The notes beneath the pieces are model-generated. The model was not told the DNA's origin and made no database searches. It saw only the letters and a program-made list of their open reading frames with translations. Position numbers and translations under genes: made by a program. This document shows, piece by piece, positions 8,764 to 17,009 of a stretch of 64,000 nucleotides of DNA (position 1 is its first letter; each line of letters starts with the position of its first letter). The stretch comes from Streptomyces virginiae (lineage in GTDB: Bacteria > Actinomycetota > Actinomycetes > Streptomycetales > Streptomycetaceae), in NCBI RefSeq assembly GCF_000720455.1, contig NZ_JOAK01000016.1, positions 1-64,000 of the forward strand, in the 5' to 3' direction.

Positions 8764-10209
8764 TCAGCCCGGTCGCCGCGCCGCCCAGCCCTCCGCCGCC
8801 TCCACCTGCGCGGCCAGCCCCAGCAGCAGCGGCTCCGAGTCCGCCGGACCGAGCAACTGGGCTCCCATCGGCAGCCCGTCGTCCGTCAGCCCGGCCGGGA
8901 TGTTCACCCCCGGCCAGCCCAGCACGTTCCACGTCCAGGCGTACGGGCAGGCGGCGATCATCGCCCGGTCCGTGGCCATGGCCCCCATCCCGGCCAGCGC
9001 CCCGACCCGCAGCGGCGGAGTGGCCGTCGTCGGGGTCAGGACCACGTCGAAGCGGCCGAAGATCTCGCCGACCCGCCTGTGCAGCAGGGCCTCCGCCCGG
9101 CGCGAGACCCGCAGCGGCAGACCGCCCAGCAGGCGGCCCGTCCGCACGGCCTCGTGCGTACGCGGGTCCAGCAGCGCCGGATCCGGCGTCCGCGCCGCCC
9201 AGTCCCGTACGCCGCTGGTCGCGCGGGGTACGAAGGTCAGCCCGATCGGGCCGTAGCGGGGGTCCTCCGGGATCACCTCGTGGCCCAGCGACTCCAGCCG
9301 CGCGGCCAGCCGCTCCACCGCGGAACGCACCTCCGGGTCGAGCGACTTGGGCGTCGCGGTGAAGGCCATCCCGAAGGAGAGCGCGATCCGCAGCCGGCGC
9401 GGGGTGCGCCGGGCCGCCTCGACCGCGCGGATGCGCGCGGGGCGGTGCAGGTCCTCGGGGTGCGGTCCGCTCGCGGCGTCCAGCAGCAGCGCCGCGTCCG
9501 CGACCGTACGGGCCAGCACGCCGTTGACCGTGAGCCCGTTGAAGGACTCCGGCTCCGGCCAGGTGGAGATGCGCCCGCGCTGCGGCTTCACACCGACCAG
9601 ATGGGTCCAGGCGGCGGGGATCCGCACCGACCCGGCCCCGTCCGAACCGAGCGCGGCGGGCACCAGGCCCGCCGCCACGGCGGCCGCCGAGCCGCCCGAG
9701 GAACCACCCGGCGTGTAGGACCGGTTCCACGGATTGCGGGTCTCGCCGAAGGCCCCGCCCTCGGTGAAGGGCCACTGGCCCAGCTCCGGCGTCTGGGTCT
9801 TGCCGACGATGACCGCGCCGGCCGCCCGGAGCCTGCGTACCGCCTCGCTGTCGACGGTCTTGCGGGCGAAGGACCCCGCGCAGCCGAACGCCGTGGGCTC
9901 GCCCGCCACGTCCATGTCGTCCTTCACCGCGAGCGGCACTCCGAGCAGCGGCAGCCGCTCGCCCGCGGCGAGCCTGCGGTCGGCAGCGTCCGCCTCGGCG
10001 AGCGCGGCTTCGGCGCGCACCGTCCGGAACGCGTTGAGCTCGGGCTGCGCCGCGACGATCCGGCGGAGCGCCTCCTGCGTCAACTCACGTGCGGAAACAC
10101 TTCCTTCGGCCAGCGCGGCGGCCATCTCGACCAGGCCGCGGGGCATCGTGGACCCTGCGGTGGACTCCGCCGTGACCGCTGCCGTGGCAGCACCGGATGA
10201 CTCCGACAT
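8764..10209 (-). CDS. Amidase signature family enzyme
   Basis: This 481-residue amidohydrolase has the complete Ser-cis-Ser-Lys triad: Lys96 in VPLAVKDDMD, the cis-serine at 170/171 in GGSSGGSAAA, and the nucleophile Ser194 in GSDGAGSVRIP. The rest is typical of the family, including TPELGQWPFTEGGAFGETRNPW and the C-terminal WNVLGWPGVNIPAG. The substrate is unknown; members hydrolyse varied amides and nitrile-derived amides. It is monocistronic. A perfect 12-bp palindrome lies 18 bp upstream of the ATG and may be its operator. Confidence 0.9.
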   Translation of the reverse strand: MSESSGAATAAVTAESTAGSTMPRGLVEMAAALAEGSVSARELTQEALRRIVAAQPELNAFRTVRAEAALAEADAADRRLAAGERLPLLGVPLAVKDDMDVAGEPTAFGCAGSFARKTVDSEAVRRLRAAGAVIVGKTQTPELGQWPFTEGGAFGETRNPWNRSYTPGGSSGGSAAAVAAGLVPAALGSDGAGSVRIPAAWTHLVGVKPQRGRISTWPEPESFNGLTVNGVLARTVADAALLLDAASGPHPEDLHRPARIRAVEAARRTPRRLRIALSFGMAFTATPKSLDPEVRSAVERLAARLESLGHEVIPEDPRYGPIGLTFVPRATSGVRDWAARTPDPALLDPRTHEAVRTGRLLGGLPLRVSRRAEALLHRRVGEIFGRFDVVLTPTTATPPLRVGALAGMGAMATDRAMIAACPYAWTWNVLGWPGVNIPAGLTDDGLPMGAQLLGPADSEPLLLGLAAQVEAAEGWAARRPG

Positions 10210-10226
10210 CGCGAACCCTCCCCCAT

Positions 10227-10238
10227 TACCGATCGGTA
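10227..10238. promoter_or_regulatory. Palindromic operator candidate upstream of the amidase
   Basis: TACCGATCGGTA is a perfect 12-bp palindrome 18 bp upstream of the amidase ATG. ACCGATCGGT-type dyads are typical TetR-family sites. No TetR gene is next to it, so the binding protein would be encoded elsewhere. Confidence 0.5.
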
Positions 10239-10269
10239 GGAAGACCGTAGCGGGGAGCCGCCCCGGATG

Positions 10270-10938
10270 TCAGAGCAAGGACGAGACCTCCTCGCCCCAG
10301 CAGGAGAGCGTGTCGACGGCGCGCCGCCGGTACGGGCCCTCGACCAGGGCCGCGGCGCGGACCCGGTCCCGGTGCCCGGGTATCCGCCCGGCGAGGGCGG
10401 GCAGCCGGAGCACGGCCAGGAGCACTCCCAGAGCCGCCCCGCGGACCTCGGGACATCCGGCGTCGAGGAAGGGGCGCGCGGCCGCGTGGAACTCCGGGGC
10501 GAGATCGAGGAACGCCTCAAGGTCCTCCTCGTCGCCGTAGGGCCGCTCCCGCTGCCACATCGCCTCCACGACCGAGTCCCCCAGCCAGCTCAGCAGCCCG
10601 GCGCGCAACGGGAACGGGGTCTGCGGACCGAGGTCGGCCTCCTCCTGCGCGCAGCGGTCCGTGACCCGCGCGAGCGTCCGCGGATCCCCGAGGACGGCGG
10701 CGACGAAGCGGGCGGCGGGAGCCGTGGCGGTGTAGAACACCTGCTGGCGCGTGTGGGCCTCGACCAGGGCCCGGAAGGCCCAGCCCTGCGTGACGGGGTC
10801 CTCGTCGAGGAGTTCCAGCAGGATCACGGGCGTGGCAGGCGCCACGTCCGGGCAGCAGTGCTCCACCGCGTTCCAGTCGGTCTGCAGCAGCAGGTCCCGC
10901 GGGTCGACAAGGGCTTCGTGGTCACCGGTGTTGCTCAT
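10270..10938 (-). CDS. Uncharacterised HEAT-like helical protein
   Basis: The 222-residue protein starts MSNTGDHEALVDPRDLLL. It is rich in paired alpha-helices with recurring leucine and alanine spacing (VILLELLDEDPVTQGWAFRALVEA, LRAGLLSWLGDSVVEAMW, VRGAALGVLLAVLRLPALAGRI). This pattern looks like degenerate HEAT or ARM repeats. I recognise no catalytic motif. I chose the ATG at 10938 because residues upstream of it look non-coding; no strong ribosome-binding site is visible. The gene is real by codon usage, with unknown function. Confidence 0.65.
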   Translation of the reverse strand: MSNTGDHEALVDPRDLLLQTDWNAVEHCCPDVAPATPVILLELLDEDPVTQGWAFRALVEAHTRQQVFYTATAPAARFVAAVLGDPRTLARVTDRCAQEEADLGPQTPFPLRAGLLSWLGDSVVEAMWQRERPYGDEEDLEAFLDLAPEFHAAARPFLDAGCPEVRGAALGVLLAVLRLPALAGRIPGHRDRVRAAALVEGPYRRRAVDTLSCWGEEVSSLL

Positions 10939-10989
10939 CGCGCCAGTGTCGCAACAGCCTCTGACAACCGGCGGCCGGAGCCACCGCGA

Positions 10990-11045
10990 GCCGCAACGGC
11001 GCGGGGCCGCCACCGGATGTGGTGGCGGCCCCGCGCCGTTGCGGC
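10990..11045 (-). terminator. Perfect 25-bp stem hairpin downstream of the DUF4190 gene
   Basis: Bases 10990-11014 and 11021-11045 are exact reverse complements, separated by the 6-base loop GGATGT. The stem is extremely GC-rich. It lies 31 bp beyond the stop of the minus-strand gene ending at 11077 and before the next minus-strand start at 10938. It lacks a T-run, as is common in Streptomyces terminators. Confidence 0.75.
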
Positions 11046-11076
11046 CATGCCCGGCGCAGTCGTCGGCGTCGGCGGT

Positions 11077-11859
11077 TCAGGAACCGGTCGCGCGGACCGA
11101 GCCGGTGCTCGCACCGCTGGTGTCGCCCAGGAAGCAGGTGACCTCGCGGTCACCGAGGGCCCAGGTGGCGGCCTGCGGGAAGTAGTAGTAGACCTCCAGC
11201 TTCTCCGACAGCTTGGGGTCCTTGCCCACGTAGTCGGTCAGCAGCGTGCCGGCGCACTTCTCCTCGGCGAGCGAGGTGACCTTCTCCGTGCCCGGGTACG
11301 CCCCGTTGTCCAGGTTGAAGACGGCGTACGCCTCGCCCTCGTGCGGCTGGTCGCAGGGCAGCACGCGCACCGAGAAGGAGGCCTCGCCGCCGTCCTCGTC
11401 CTGGTACTCCGCCAGATCGCCGTCGGTGTTGAAGCAGTCGCCCTTGCGGATGTCGCTCACCTTGCTGGAGCCCGAGCCGGTGACCTGGCCGCTGGTGTCG
11501 CGCTTCGGCGCGGGGCCGTCGTCCAGCGCTCCGGAGAGGCCGAGGACCAGGAGGATCCCGTAGAAGGCGATGGTCACGCAGTGGATGACGATCGCCGCGA
11601 CGGCGAAGCCCTTGCCCTTCTCACCGCGGTTGCGGATCTGGGAGAGGGCCACGATGCCGAGGATCAGGGGGACCAGCGGCAGCGCGCACACGAGCGACAT
11701 GACGAACGCGACGATGGCGAGCGCGTTGGTCTTCTGCGGGGCCGGCGGCGGATACCAGCCCTGCGGGGCGCCGAACGGCGCGGGCTGCCCCGGCTGTCCG
11801 TACGGCCCCGGCTGCGGGTACGGCTCGGGGGACGACGGGGGGCCGGGCGGTATGGACAT
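11077..11859 (-). CDS. DUF4190 membrane protein with septum-formation-like extracellular domain
   Basis: The 260-residue protein has a proline-, glycine- and tyrosine-rich N-terminus (residues 1-40). Two transmembrane helices form a DUF4190-type unit: LAIVAFVMSLVCALPLVPLILGIVAL, and VAAIVIHCVTIAFYGILLVLGL after the RNRGEKGKG loop. The C-terminal domain begins near residue 130 (VSDIRKGDCFNTDGDL) and holds conserved cysteines (GDCF, VLPCDQPHEGEAY, EEKCAG, VTCFLGD). It resembles the septum-formation domain of actinobacterial surface proteins. An AAGGAG box precedes the ATG. Its exact role is unknown. Confidence 0.8.
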   Translation of the reverse strand: MSIPPGPPSSPEPYPQPGPYGQPGQPAPFGAPQGWYPPPAPQKTNALAIVAFVMSLVCALPLVPLILGIVALSQIRNRGEKGKGFAVAAIVIHCVTIAFYGILLVLGLSGALDDGPAPKRDTSGQVTGSGSSKVSDIRKGDCFNTDGDLAEYQDEDGGEASFSVRVLPCDQPHEGEAYAVFNLDNGAYPGTEKVTSLAEEKCAGTLLTDYVGKDPKLSEKLEVYYYFPQAATWALGDREVTCFLGDTSGASTGSVRATGS

Positions 11860-12037
11860 GCGCGTGGAGCTCCTTGCTCAGAGGGTGATACGCGGCCGAC
11901 GGCGGGGCGGTGGCGGTGGGCCGCCACCCCGTGAAGGCAGGCTTGATGGTCGCACGGGGCTCGGACATCGCGAGCCCCGGTATCCCCCCAAGGCCCGCCT
12001 CCACCCCTGCTTCTGCCCCGCCCCCGCCCCGTCGGCG

Positions 12038-12751
12038 CTACCGCGGCGGCGCGTCCGGGACCCACCCCTCCAGGGACCCCATGAACCCGTCGAAGTCGTC
12101 ACGGTGGATGGTGTGGCCGGCGCCGGCCACCGAACGCACCTCGAAGCCGCGGCTCTTGAGCGTCCGCGCACGTTCCGGCGTGATCAGGGCGCTCGGGTCG
12201 GCCAGCTGCACCAGGGAGGGGACCACCGGCGCGGCCGGCATCAGATCGGCGCCGAACAGCGGGGCGAGGCTCAGTGCCGTCCCCTCGTCCCACACCGCCA
12301 GGGTCTCCAGCTCGATGTCGACGTCGACCTCCGCCCAGCGCGGGTTCATCGCCCGGATGTCCTCCTTGGTCGCGGTCTTGAACTGCGCCAGCAGCTCCGG
12401 GCCGAAACCCTCCACGGGGGCCGCCAGGTGCCAGGCCGGGTCGGAGAACACCGCCCGCCGCGGCCGCAGCCGGTCCACCGCCAGCGACAGCGTCAGGCCG
12501 CCGAGGGAGTGGCCGATGGCGAGGTCGGCGCCGGCGGGCAGCGTCTCGACCACGTCGTCGGCGAAGTGCCGCGGGCTGTACTCGCCGCGGCCGCTGGCCC
12601 CGTGGCCGCGCAGGTCCACGGCGATGACGTGGTAGCCGCGGTCGGCGAGGGCGGGCCCGACCCGGCGCCAGGTCCGGTGGTCGGCCATCATGCCGTGGAT
12701 CAGGAGGGCGAAACGGTCGCCCTCGCCCCAGGACTGGGTGTGCAGCTGCAC
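12038..12751 (-). CDS. Alpha/beta-fold hydrolase
   Basis: This 237-residue alpha/beta hydrolase has the oxyanion segment LLIHGMMADHRTW, DLRGHGAS, the nucleophile elbow AIGHSLGG, and a late catalytic-histidine region AGAGHTIHRDD. I chose the GTG at 12751 (VQLHTQSWGEG) because GAAAGG lies just upstream and the fold's first strand begins there. A longer frame adds 34 unlikely residues. It follows the MFS gene on the same strand with a 136-bp gap. Substrate unknown. Confidence 0.88.
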   Translation of the reverse strand: MQLHTQSWGEGDRFALLIHGMMADHRTWRRVGPALADRGYHVIAVDLRGHGASGRGEYSPRHFADDVVETLPAGADLAIGHSLGGLTLSLAVDRLRPRRAVFSDPAWHLAAPVEGFGPELLAQFKTATKEDIRAMNPRWAEVDVDIELETLAVWDEGTALSLAPLFGADLMPAAPVVPSLVQLADPSALITPERARTLKSRGFEVRSVAGAGHTIHRDDFDGFMGSLEGWVPDAPPR

Positions 12752-12887
12752 GGTGGTGCCTTTCTCGACGGCGTTCGGTGAACGGCGAAATTCGGTCGAA
12801 GTGCGGACCAATGCGGCGGCAGGCGCAGGGTCCGGAGGGGCGCCTCGGCGCACGGCCGCAGGGCTCGGCCCACAGCTCGGCCCAGGC

Positions 12888-14162
12888 TCAGCGCACGCCG
12901 CGGATCGGTTTGACGGCCAGGGCCCCGGCCACCGCCAGGACGGCGGCGACGACGAACAGGGCGGTGTACCCGCCGCTGACGGAGACGACCACCGAGGCGA
13001 CGAACGGCGCGATGATCTGGGGGCCGGCGTTGGCGACGTTCAGCACGCCCATGTCGCGGGCCGCGTCCTCGGCGTTGGGGAGCACCATCGTCTCGAGTGC
13101 GGTGTCCACCGCCATGTAGCAGCCGAACGCCAGCCCGTTCACGGCGGCGAAGGCCAGCATCGCGGGCCAGCTCGTGGAGACGGCCGGGACGACGAGCGCG
13201 ACGGCCGACAGGAGGGCGGAGGCGCCGACGAACAGCTTGCGGCGGTCGAAACGGTCCGAGAGGTACCCGCCGAGGACGGTGGCGACCACCATCGCCACGC
13301 TGGTCAGCGGCATCAGCACCGCCACCGCGGCCTCGGGCTTCATGCCGGCGGGGAGCGCGGTGCGGTCCTGCAGGATGTAGAGCTGGTAGCCGCTCACCGC
13401 GAAGTAGCCGAGGACGAGCAGGGCCCGTCCGATGAAGGCCCATCGGAAGTCGTGGTCGCGCAGCGCGCGCGCGAAGGCGGCGAGCTGGGACCTGACCGGC
13501 AGCGGGGCGCACGCCGGGAGCCGCTCCTCGCGGCCGCAGGCGGTGAAGAGGACGGCGGCGCCCGCCACGAGCGCGCCGAAGACGAGGTACCCGGTGCGGT
13601 AGTCCTCCGAGAAGGCCGCCCCGATCAGCGCGCCGAGGGTCGAGCCGAAGGGCAGGCCGAGGCCGACCGCCGCCGAGGCCTTGCCGCGGGCGCTCATGGG
13701 CACCCGGTCGGGGACGACGGAGGTGATCGCCGCCTGGTACACGTTCATGACGGCCTGTCCGAGGCACCAGGCGATCGTGATCAGCAGGATCGTGTCGGCG
13801 GAGCCGAGCAGGAACATCGCCGGCACGGCGGCCAGCCCGCCGCCGAGGATCCAGGGATTGCGCCGACCGCTGCGGTCGGACAGGGCGCCGGCGACGGGGT
13901 TGAAGACCGTGGCGAAGATCGCGGAGATCCCCGCTATCAGGCCGAAGTTCGCCACCTTGTCCGCCGGGTCGACGTCCTCGACCTGGAGCGCGAGCAGGAC
14001 CCCGGCGACGCCGATGTAGAGGGCGTACATGGCGCTGTTGCCGACGAGCAGCAGGGGCAGCAGGCCGCGCCGAGGGGGGCCGGCCGGGCCGCGGGCGGGG
14101 ATGTCGGCGACGGCGGCGTCGGAGCTGGTGCCGGTGCCGGTGCCGGGGGAGGAAAGGGCCAC
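12888..14162 (-). CDS. MFS transporter
   Basis: This 424-residue protein has about 12 hydrophobic helices and the MFS loop motifs GALSDRSGRRNPWI (after helix 2) and GGYLSDRFDRRKLFVG (between helices 8 and 9). The GTG start at 14162 has a GGAGG box. The frame stays open upstream to 14510, but that extension is low-complexity Pro/Ala/His sequence and overlaps the divergent regulator's promoter. The substrate may be a sugar or drug and cannot be told. The divergent LacI-type gene is its likely regulator. Confidence 0.88.
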   Translation of the reverse strand: MALSSPGTGTGTSSDAAVADIPARGPAGPPRRGLLPLLLVGNSAMYALYIGVAGVLLALQVEDVDPADKVANFGLIAGISAIFATVFNPVAGALSDRSGRRNPWILGGGLAAVPAMFLLGSADTILLITIAWCLGQAVMNVYQAAITSVVPDRVPMSARGKASAAVGLGLPFGSTLGALIGAAFSEDYRTGYLVFGALVAGAAVLFTACGREERLPACAPLPVRSQLAAFARALRDHDFRWAFIGRALLVLGYFAVSGYQLYILQDRTALPAGMKPEAAVAVLMPLTSVAMVVATVLGGYLSDRFDRRKLFVGASALLSAVALVVPAVSTSWPAMLAFAAVNGLAFGCYMAVDTALETMVLPNAEDAARDMGVLNVANAGPQIIAPFVASVVVSVSGGYTALFVVAAVLAVAGALAVKPIRGVR

Positions 14163-14376
14163 GGTGCCCTCCTGGGCGGGTGCGGACGGGTGAGGGGGAG
14201 CGCAGGGCGCACGCGGAGGGTGCGCGGGTGCAGGCGCGGGGCGGTGGGTGCGCGCCGCCCTGTCGCGACGGCGGGGGTGCGACGGAGCGCGACAGGGCGA
14301 CGGCACGACGGGGCATGCGCCATGTGCGGTGGCTGACGCATGGGTCGAGGGGTGCGACGAGGATGCAATGCGGTGG

Positions 14377-14401
14377 TTACACGTGTCAATGACTCGTGTA
14401 A
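14377..14401. promoter_or_regulatory. Inverted repeat in the divergent MFS/LacI promoter region
   Basis: TTACACG-N11-CGTGTAA lies in the 311-bp gap between the MFS start (14162) and the LacI start (14474). The inner sequence also holds the palindrome ACACGTGT. This is a plausible operator for the LacI-type protein. The rest of the gap is GC-rich with no further clear signal. Confidence 0.45.
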
Positions 14402-14473
14402 GCACTGTGTAGCACTCGTTTCCGGCCATCCGCCAGCCCTGGGGCACAACCGTTCTGGAAAGATGCCACGGCC

Positions 14474-15493
14474 ATGTCTGAGTCATCGAAGTCGCCGCAG
14501 CAGCCGCCACCCCCCGTCCCCACCAGCGCCGACGTGGCCCGACGGGCGGGCGTGTCGCGCGCGACGGTGTCGTACGTGCTGAACAACGCCGAGGCCGTCC
14601 GGATCAGCGAGCCCACCCGCCGCAAGGTCCGTGAGGCGGCCGAGGAGCTCGGCTACGTCCCGCACGCCGCCGCCCGCAGCCTGCGCGCCGGGCACACCAG
14701 GATCGTGCTGCTGCCCACCCCGCACGTGCCGATCGGCCCGCTCTACAGCACCTTCCTCAACGAGCTCCAGTGGGCGCTGCGCCGGCTCGACTACACCGTC
14801 GTGCAGTACGGCAGCCTCGGGCTCAGCGGGGACGAGGCCGTACGGGCGTGGGCGGAACTGCGTCCGGTGGCGGTGATATCCCTCGGCGAGATCACGCTCA
14901 CCTCCCACAACGTCGCCACCCTCAAGCGGGCCGGCGCCCGCGCCGTGATCACGATGGGCCCGGTCGGCGTGCCCGGGGCGCACGCGCTGGTCATGGACCA
15001 GCAGGAGGTCGGCGCCCGGGCCGCCGCGCACCTCGTCGAGCGGGGCCGCCGCCGGATCGGCGTGGTGGTTCCGCGGGAGCAGGGACTGGAGCTGTTCTCC
15101 GCACCCCGGCTGGCGGGCGCCCGCTCCGTGGCCGGCGCCGAGGTCGAGGTCCTCCCGATGGCGTATGCGGAGGAGTCCGCCGCGGAGCTCGCCGCCCGGT
15201 GGCGCGGGCTCGGCCTGGACGCGGTGTTCGCGTACAACGACGAGTACGCGATGCTGCTGATGCGGGCCCTGCAGGACGAGGGGCTGCGCGTTCCCGAGGA
15301 GGTCGCCGTGATCGGCGCCGACGACCTGCTCGTCGGACGGCTGCTGCGGCCGCGGCTCAGTACGGTGCGCATCGAGATGCCGACGGGTGATCATCTGGCG
15401 TCGCTCGTGGACTACGCGGTGCGCGAGCCGTCCGAGGTCACGGAGCGGCACGATCTCATGGCCGCGGAGGCCGTCCACCGCGAGTCGACCTGA
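14474..15493 (+). CDS. LacI-family transcriptional regulator
   Basis: This 339-residue protein has an N-terminal LacI helix-turn-helix (TSADVARRAGVSRATVSYVL, residues 17-36), the hinge RRKVREAAEELGYVPHAAARSLR, and a periplasmic-binding-protein-like effector domain (VFAYNDEYAM, VAVIGADDLLVG). It is divergent from the MFS/hydrolase unit, which it probably represses. The effector is unknown. The first 16 residues are Pro/Ser-rich and precede the usual start of the domain. A palindrome GGCGGCGCCGCC just after the stop (15495-15506) could help termination. Confidence 0.9.
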   Translation: MSESSKSPQQPPPPVPTSADVARRAGVSRATVSYVLNNAEAVRISEPTRRKVREAAEELGYVPHAAARSLRAGHTRIVLLPTPHVPIGPLYSTFLNELQWALRRLDYTVVQYGSLGLSGDEAVRAWAELRPVAVISLGEITLTSHNVATLKRAGARAVITMGPVGVPGAHALVMDQQEVGARAAAHLVERGRRRIGVVVPREQGLELFSAPRLAGARSVAGAEVEVLPMAYAEESAAELAARWRGLGLDAVFAYNDEYAMLLMRALQDEGLRVPEEVAVIGADDLLVGRLLRPRLSTVRIEMPTGDHLASLVDYAVREPSEVTERHDLMAAEAVHREST

Positions 15494-15654
15494 CGGCGGC
15501 GCCGCCGCCCGTCCCGAGGGGGCCCGTTGACAGGCGGTGACCTGCGGACGGAGACTGCGGGCGCGCCCCACCGGGCGTGCCCGGTGGCGTGCCCCGGTGC
15601 CGACACCGGCACCGGTGCGCCCGCGCCCGTACGGATCCGCCCAGGAGAGACCCC

Positions 15655-16854
15655 ATGAGCATCCGCACCGTCCGCGACGTCTACGTCGTCGACGCCGTCC
15701 GCACCCCGATCGGCAAGTTCGGCGGCGCCCTCGCCGGGGTCCGGCCGGACGACCTGGCCGCGCACGTGGTGCGCGCGCTCGTGGACCGTACGCCCGACCT
15801 CGACCCGGCCCGTATCGACGAGGTCGTCTTCGGCGACGCCAACGGCGCGGGCGAGGACAACCGCGACGTGGCCCGCATGGCGGTACTGCTGGCGGGACTG
15901 CCCGTGACCGTCCCGGGCGTCACCGTCAACCGGCTCTGCGGATCCGGCCTGGAGGCCGTGATCCAGGCGGCCCGCGCCATCGCGCTCGGCGACGCCTCGG
16001 TGGCCGTCGCGGGCGGCGTCGAGTCGATGAGCCGCGCCCCTTATGTGGTCCAGAAGCCCGAACGGGCCTTCCCCGCCGGGCACCAGCAGATGTGGTCCAC
16101 CACGCTGGGCTGGCGGATGACGAACCCGCGGATGCCCGCCGAGTGGACCGGCTCCCTCGGCGAGGGCGCCGAACTGATCGCCGACAAGTACGCCGTCACC
16201 CGTGAGGCGCAGGACGCCTTCGCGCTGGAGAGCCACCGCAAGGCCGCGGCCGCCTGGGCCGCCGGCCTGTACGACGGCGAGGTCGTGCCCTACGAGGGTG
16301 TGGACCTGGCCCGCGACGAGTGCATCCGCGAGGGTTCCACGCCCGAGGCGCTGGCCAGGCTCAAGCCCGCCTTCCGGACGGACGGCCGGGGCACGGTCAC
16401 GGCCGGCAACGCCTCCCCGCTCAATGACGGGGCGGCCGCGCTGCTGCTGACCGACGAGGCGGGCCTGGCGGCCACCGGACGGGAACCGCTCGCCCGGATC
16501 AGCGCCTCCGCCGTCACCGGGATCGAGCCCCAGCTCTTCGGCCTCGGCCCGGTGGAGGCCGTACAGCGTGCCCTCGGCAAGGCCGGCCGCGGCCTCGGCG
16601 ACCTCTCCGTCCTCGAACTCAACGAGGCCTTCGCGGCGCAGGCGCTGGGCTGCCTGGCGGCCTGGCCGGAGCTGGACCCGGCCGTGGTCAACCCGCGGGG
16701 CGGCGCCATCGCGATCGGCCACCCGCTCGGCGCGTCGGGCGCCCGGCTGGCCGGCTCGGTCGCGCACCAGCTGGCCGCGGCGGGCTCGGGTACGGGCATG
16801 GCGGCGCTGTGCATCGGCGTCGGGCAGGGCATCGCACTCGTCCTGGAGCGCTGA
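15655..16854 (+). CDS. Acetyl-CoA acyltransferase / thiolase (PcaF-like)
   Basis: This 399-residue thiolase has all catalytic blocks: the nucleophile Cys in VNRLCGSGLEAV (near residue 92), GGVESMSRAPYV, the NEAFAAQ loop, GGAIAIGHPLGASGAR with the catalytic His, and the second Cys in CIGVGQG (usually CIGGGQG). Length and the NRLCGSGLEA segment resemble beta-ketoadipyl-CoA/acetyl-CoA thiolases. The start ATG is preceded by CCAGGAGAGA. It may act with the downstream benzaldehyde-dehydrogenase-like gene in aromatic or fatty-acyl degradation; that link is inference. Confidence 0.88.
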   Translation: MSIRTVRDVYVVDAVRTPIGKFGGALAGVRPDDLAAHVVRALVDRTPDLDPARIDEVVFGDANGAGEDNRDVARMAVLLAGLPVTVPGVTVNRLCGSGLEAVIQAARAIALGDASVAVAGGVESMSRAPYVVQKPERAFPAGHQQMWSTTLGWRMTNPRMPAEWTGSLGEGAELIADKYAVTREAQDAFALESHRKAAAAWAAGLYDGEVVPYEGVDLARDECIREGSTPEALARLKPAFRTDGRGTVTAGNASPLNDGAAALLLTDEAGLAATGREPLARISASAVTGIEPQLFGLGPVEAVQRALGKAGRGLGDLSVLELNEAFAAQALGCLAAWPELDPAVVNPRGGAIAIGHPLGASGARLAGSVAHQLAAAGSGTGMAALCIGVGQGIALVLER

Positions 16855-17009
16855 CCCGGTCCACCAGGGCGTCGATCGTTTCCGGTCAGTGCTCGTCGTC
16901 AACTGCCCAATAACTGAACAGAAGTGGCGCCTCCGGTCTGGCACGATGGCGCGTGCTGCCGCCCCCCTCGTCCGGCATCCCGCCCATCCCCACCCGGAGG
17001 CCCCGCGCC

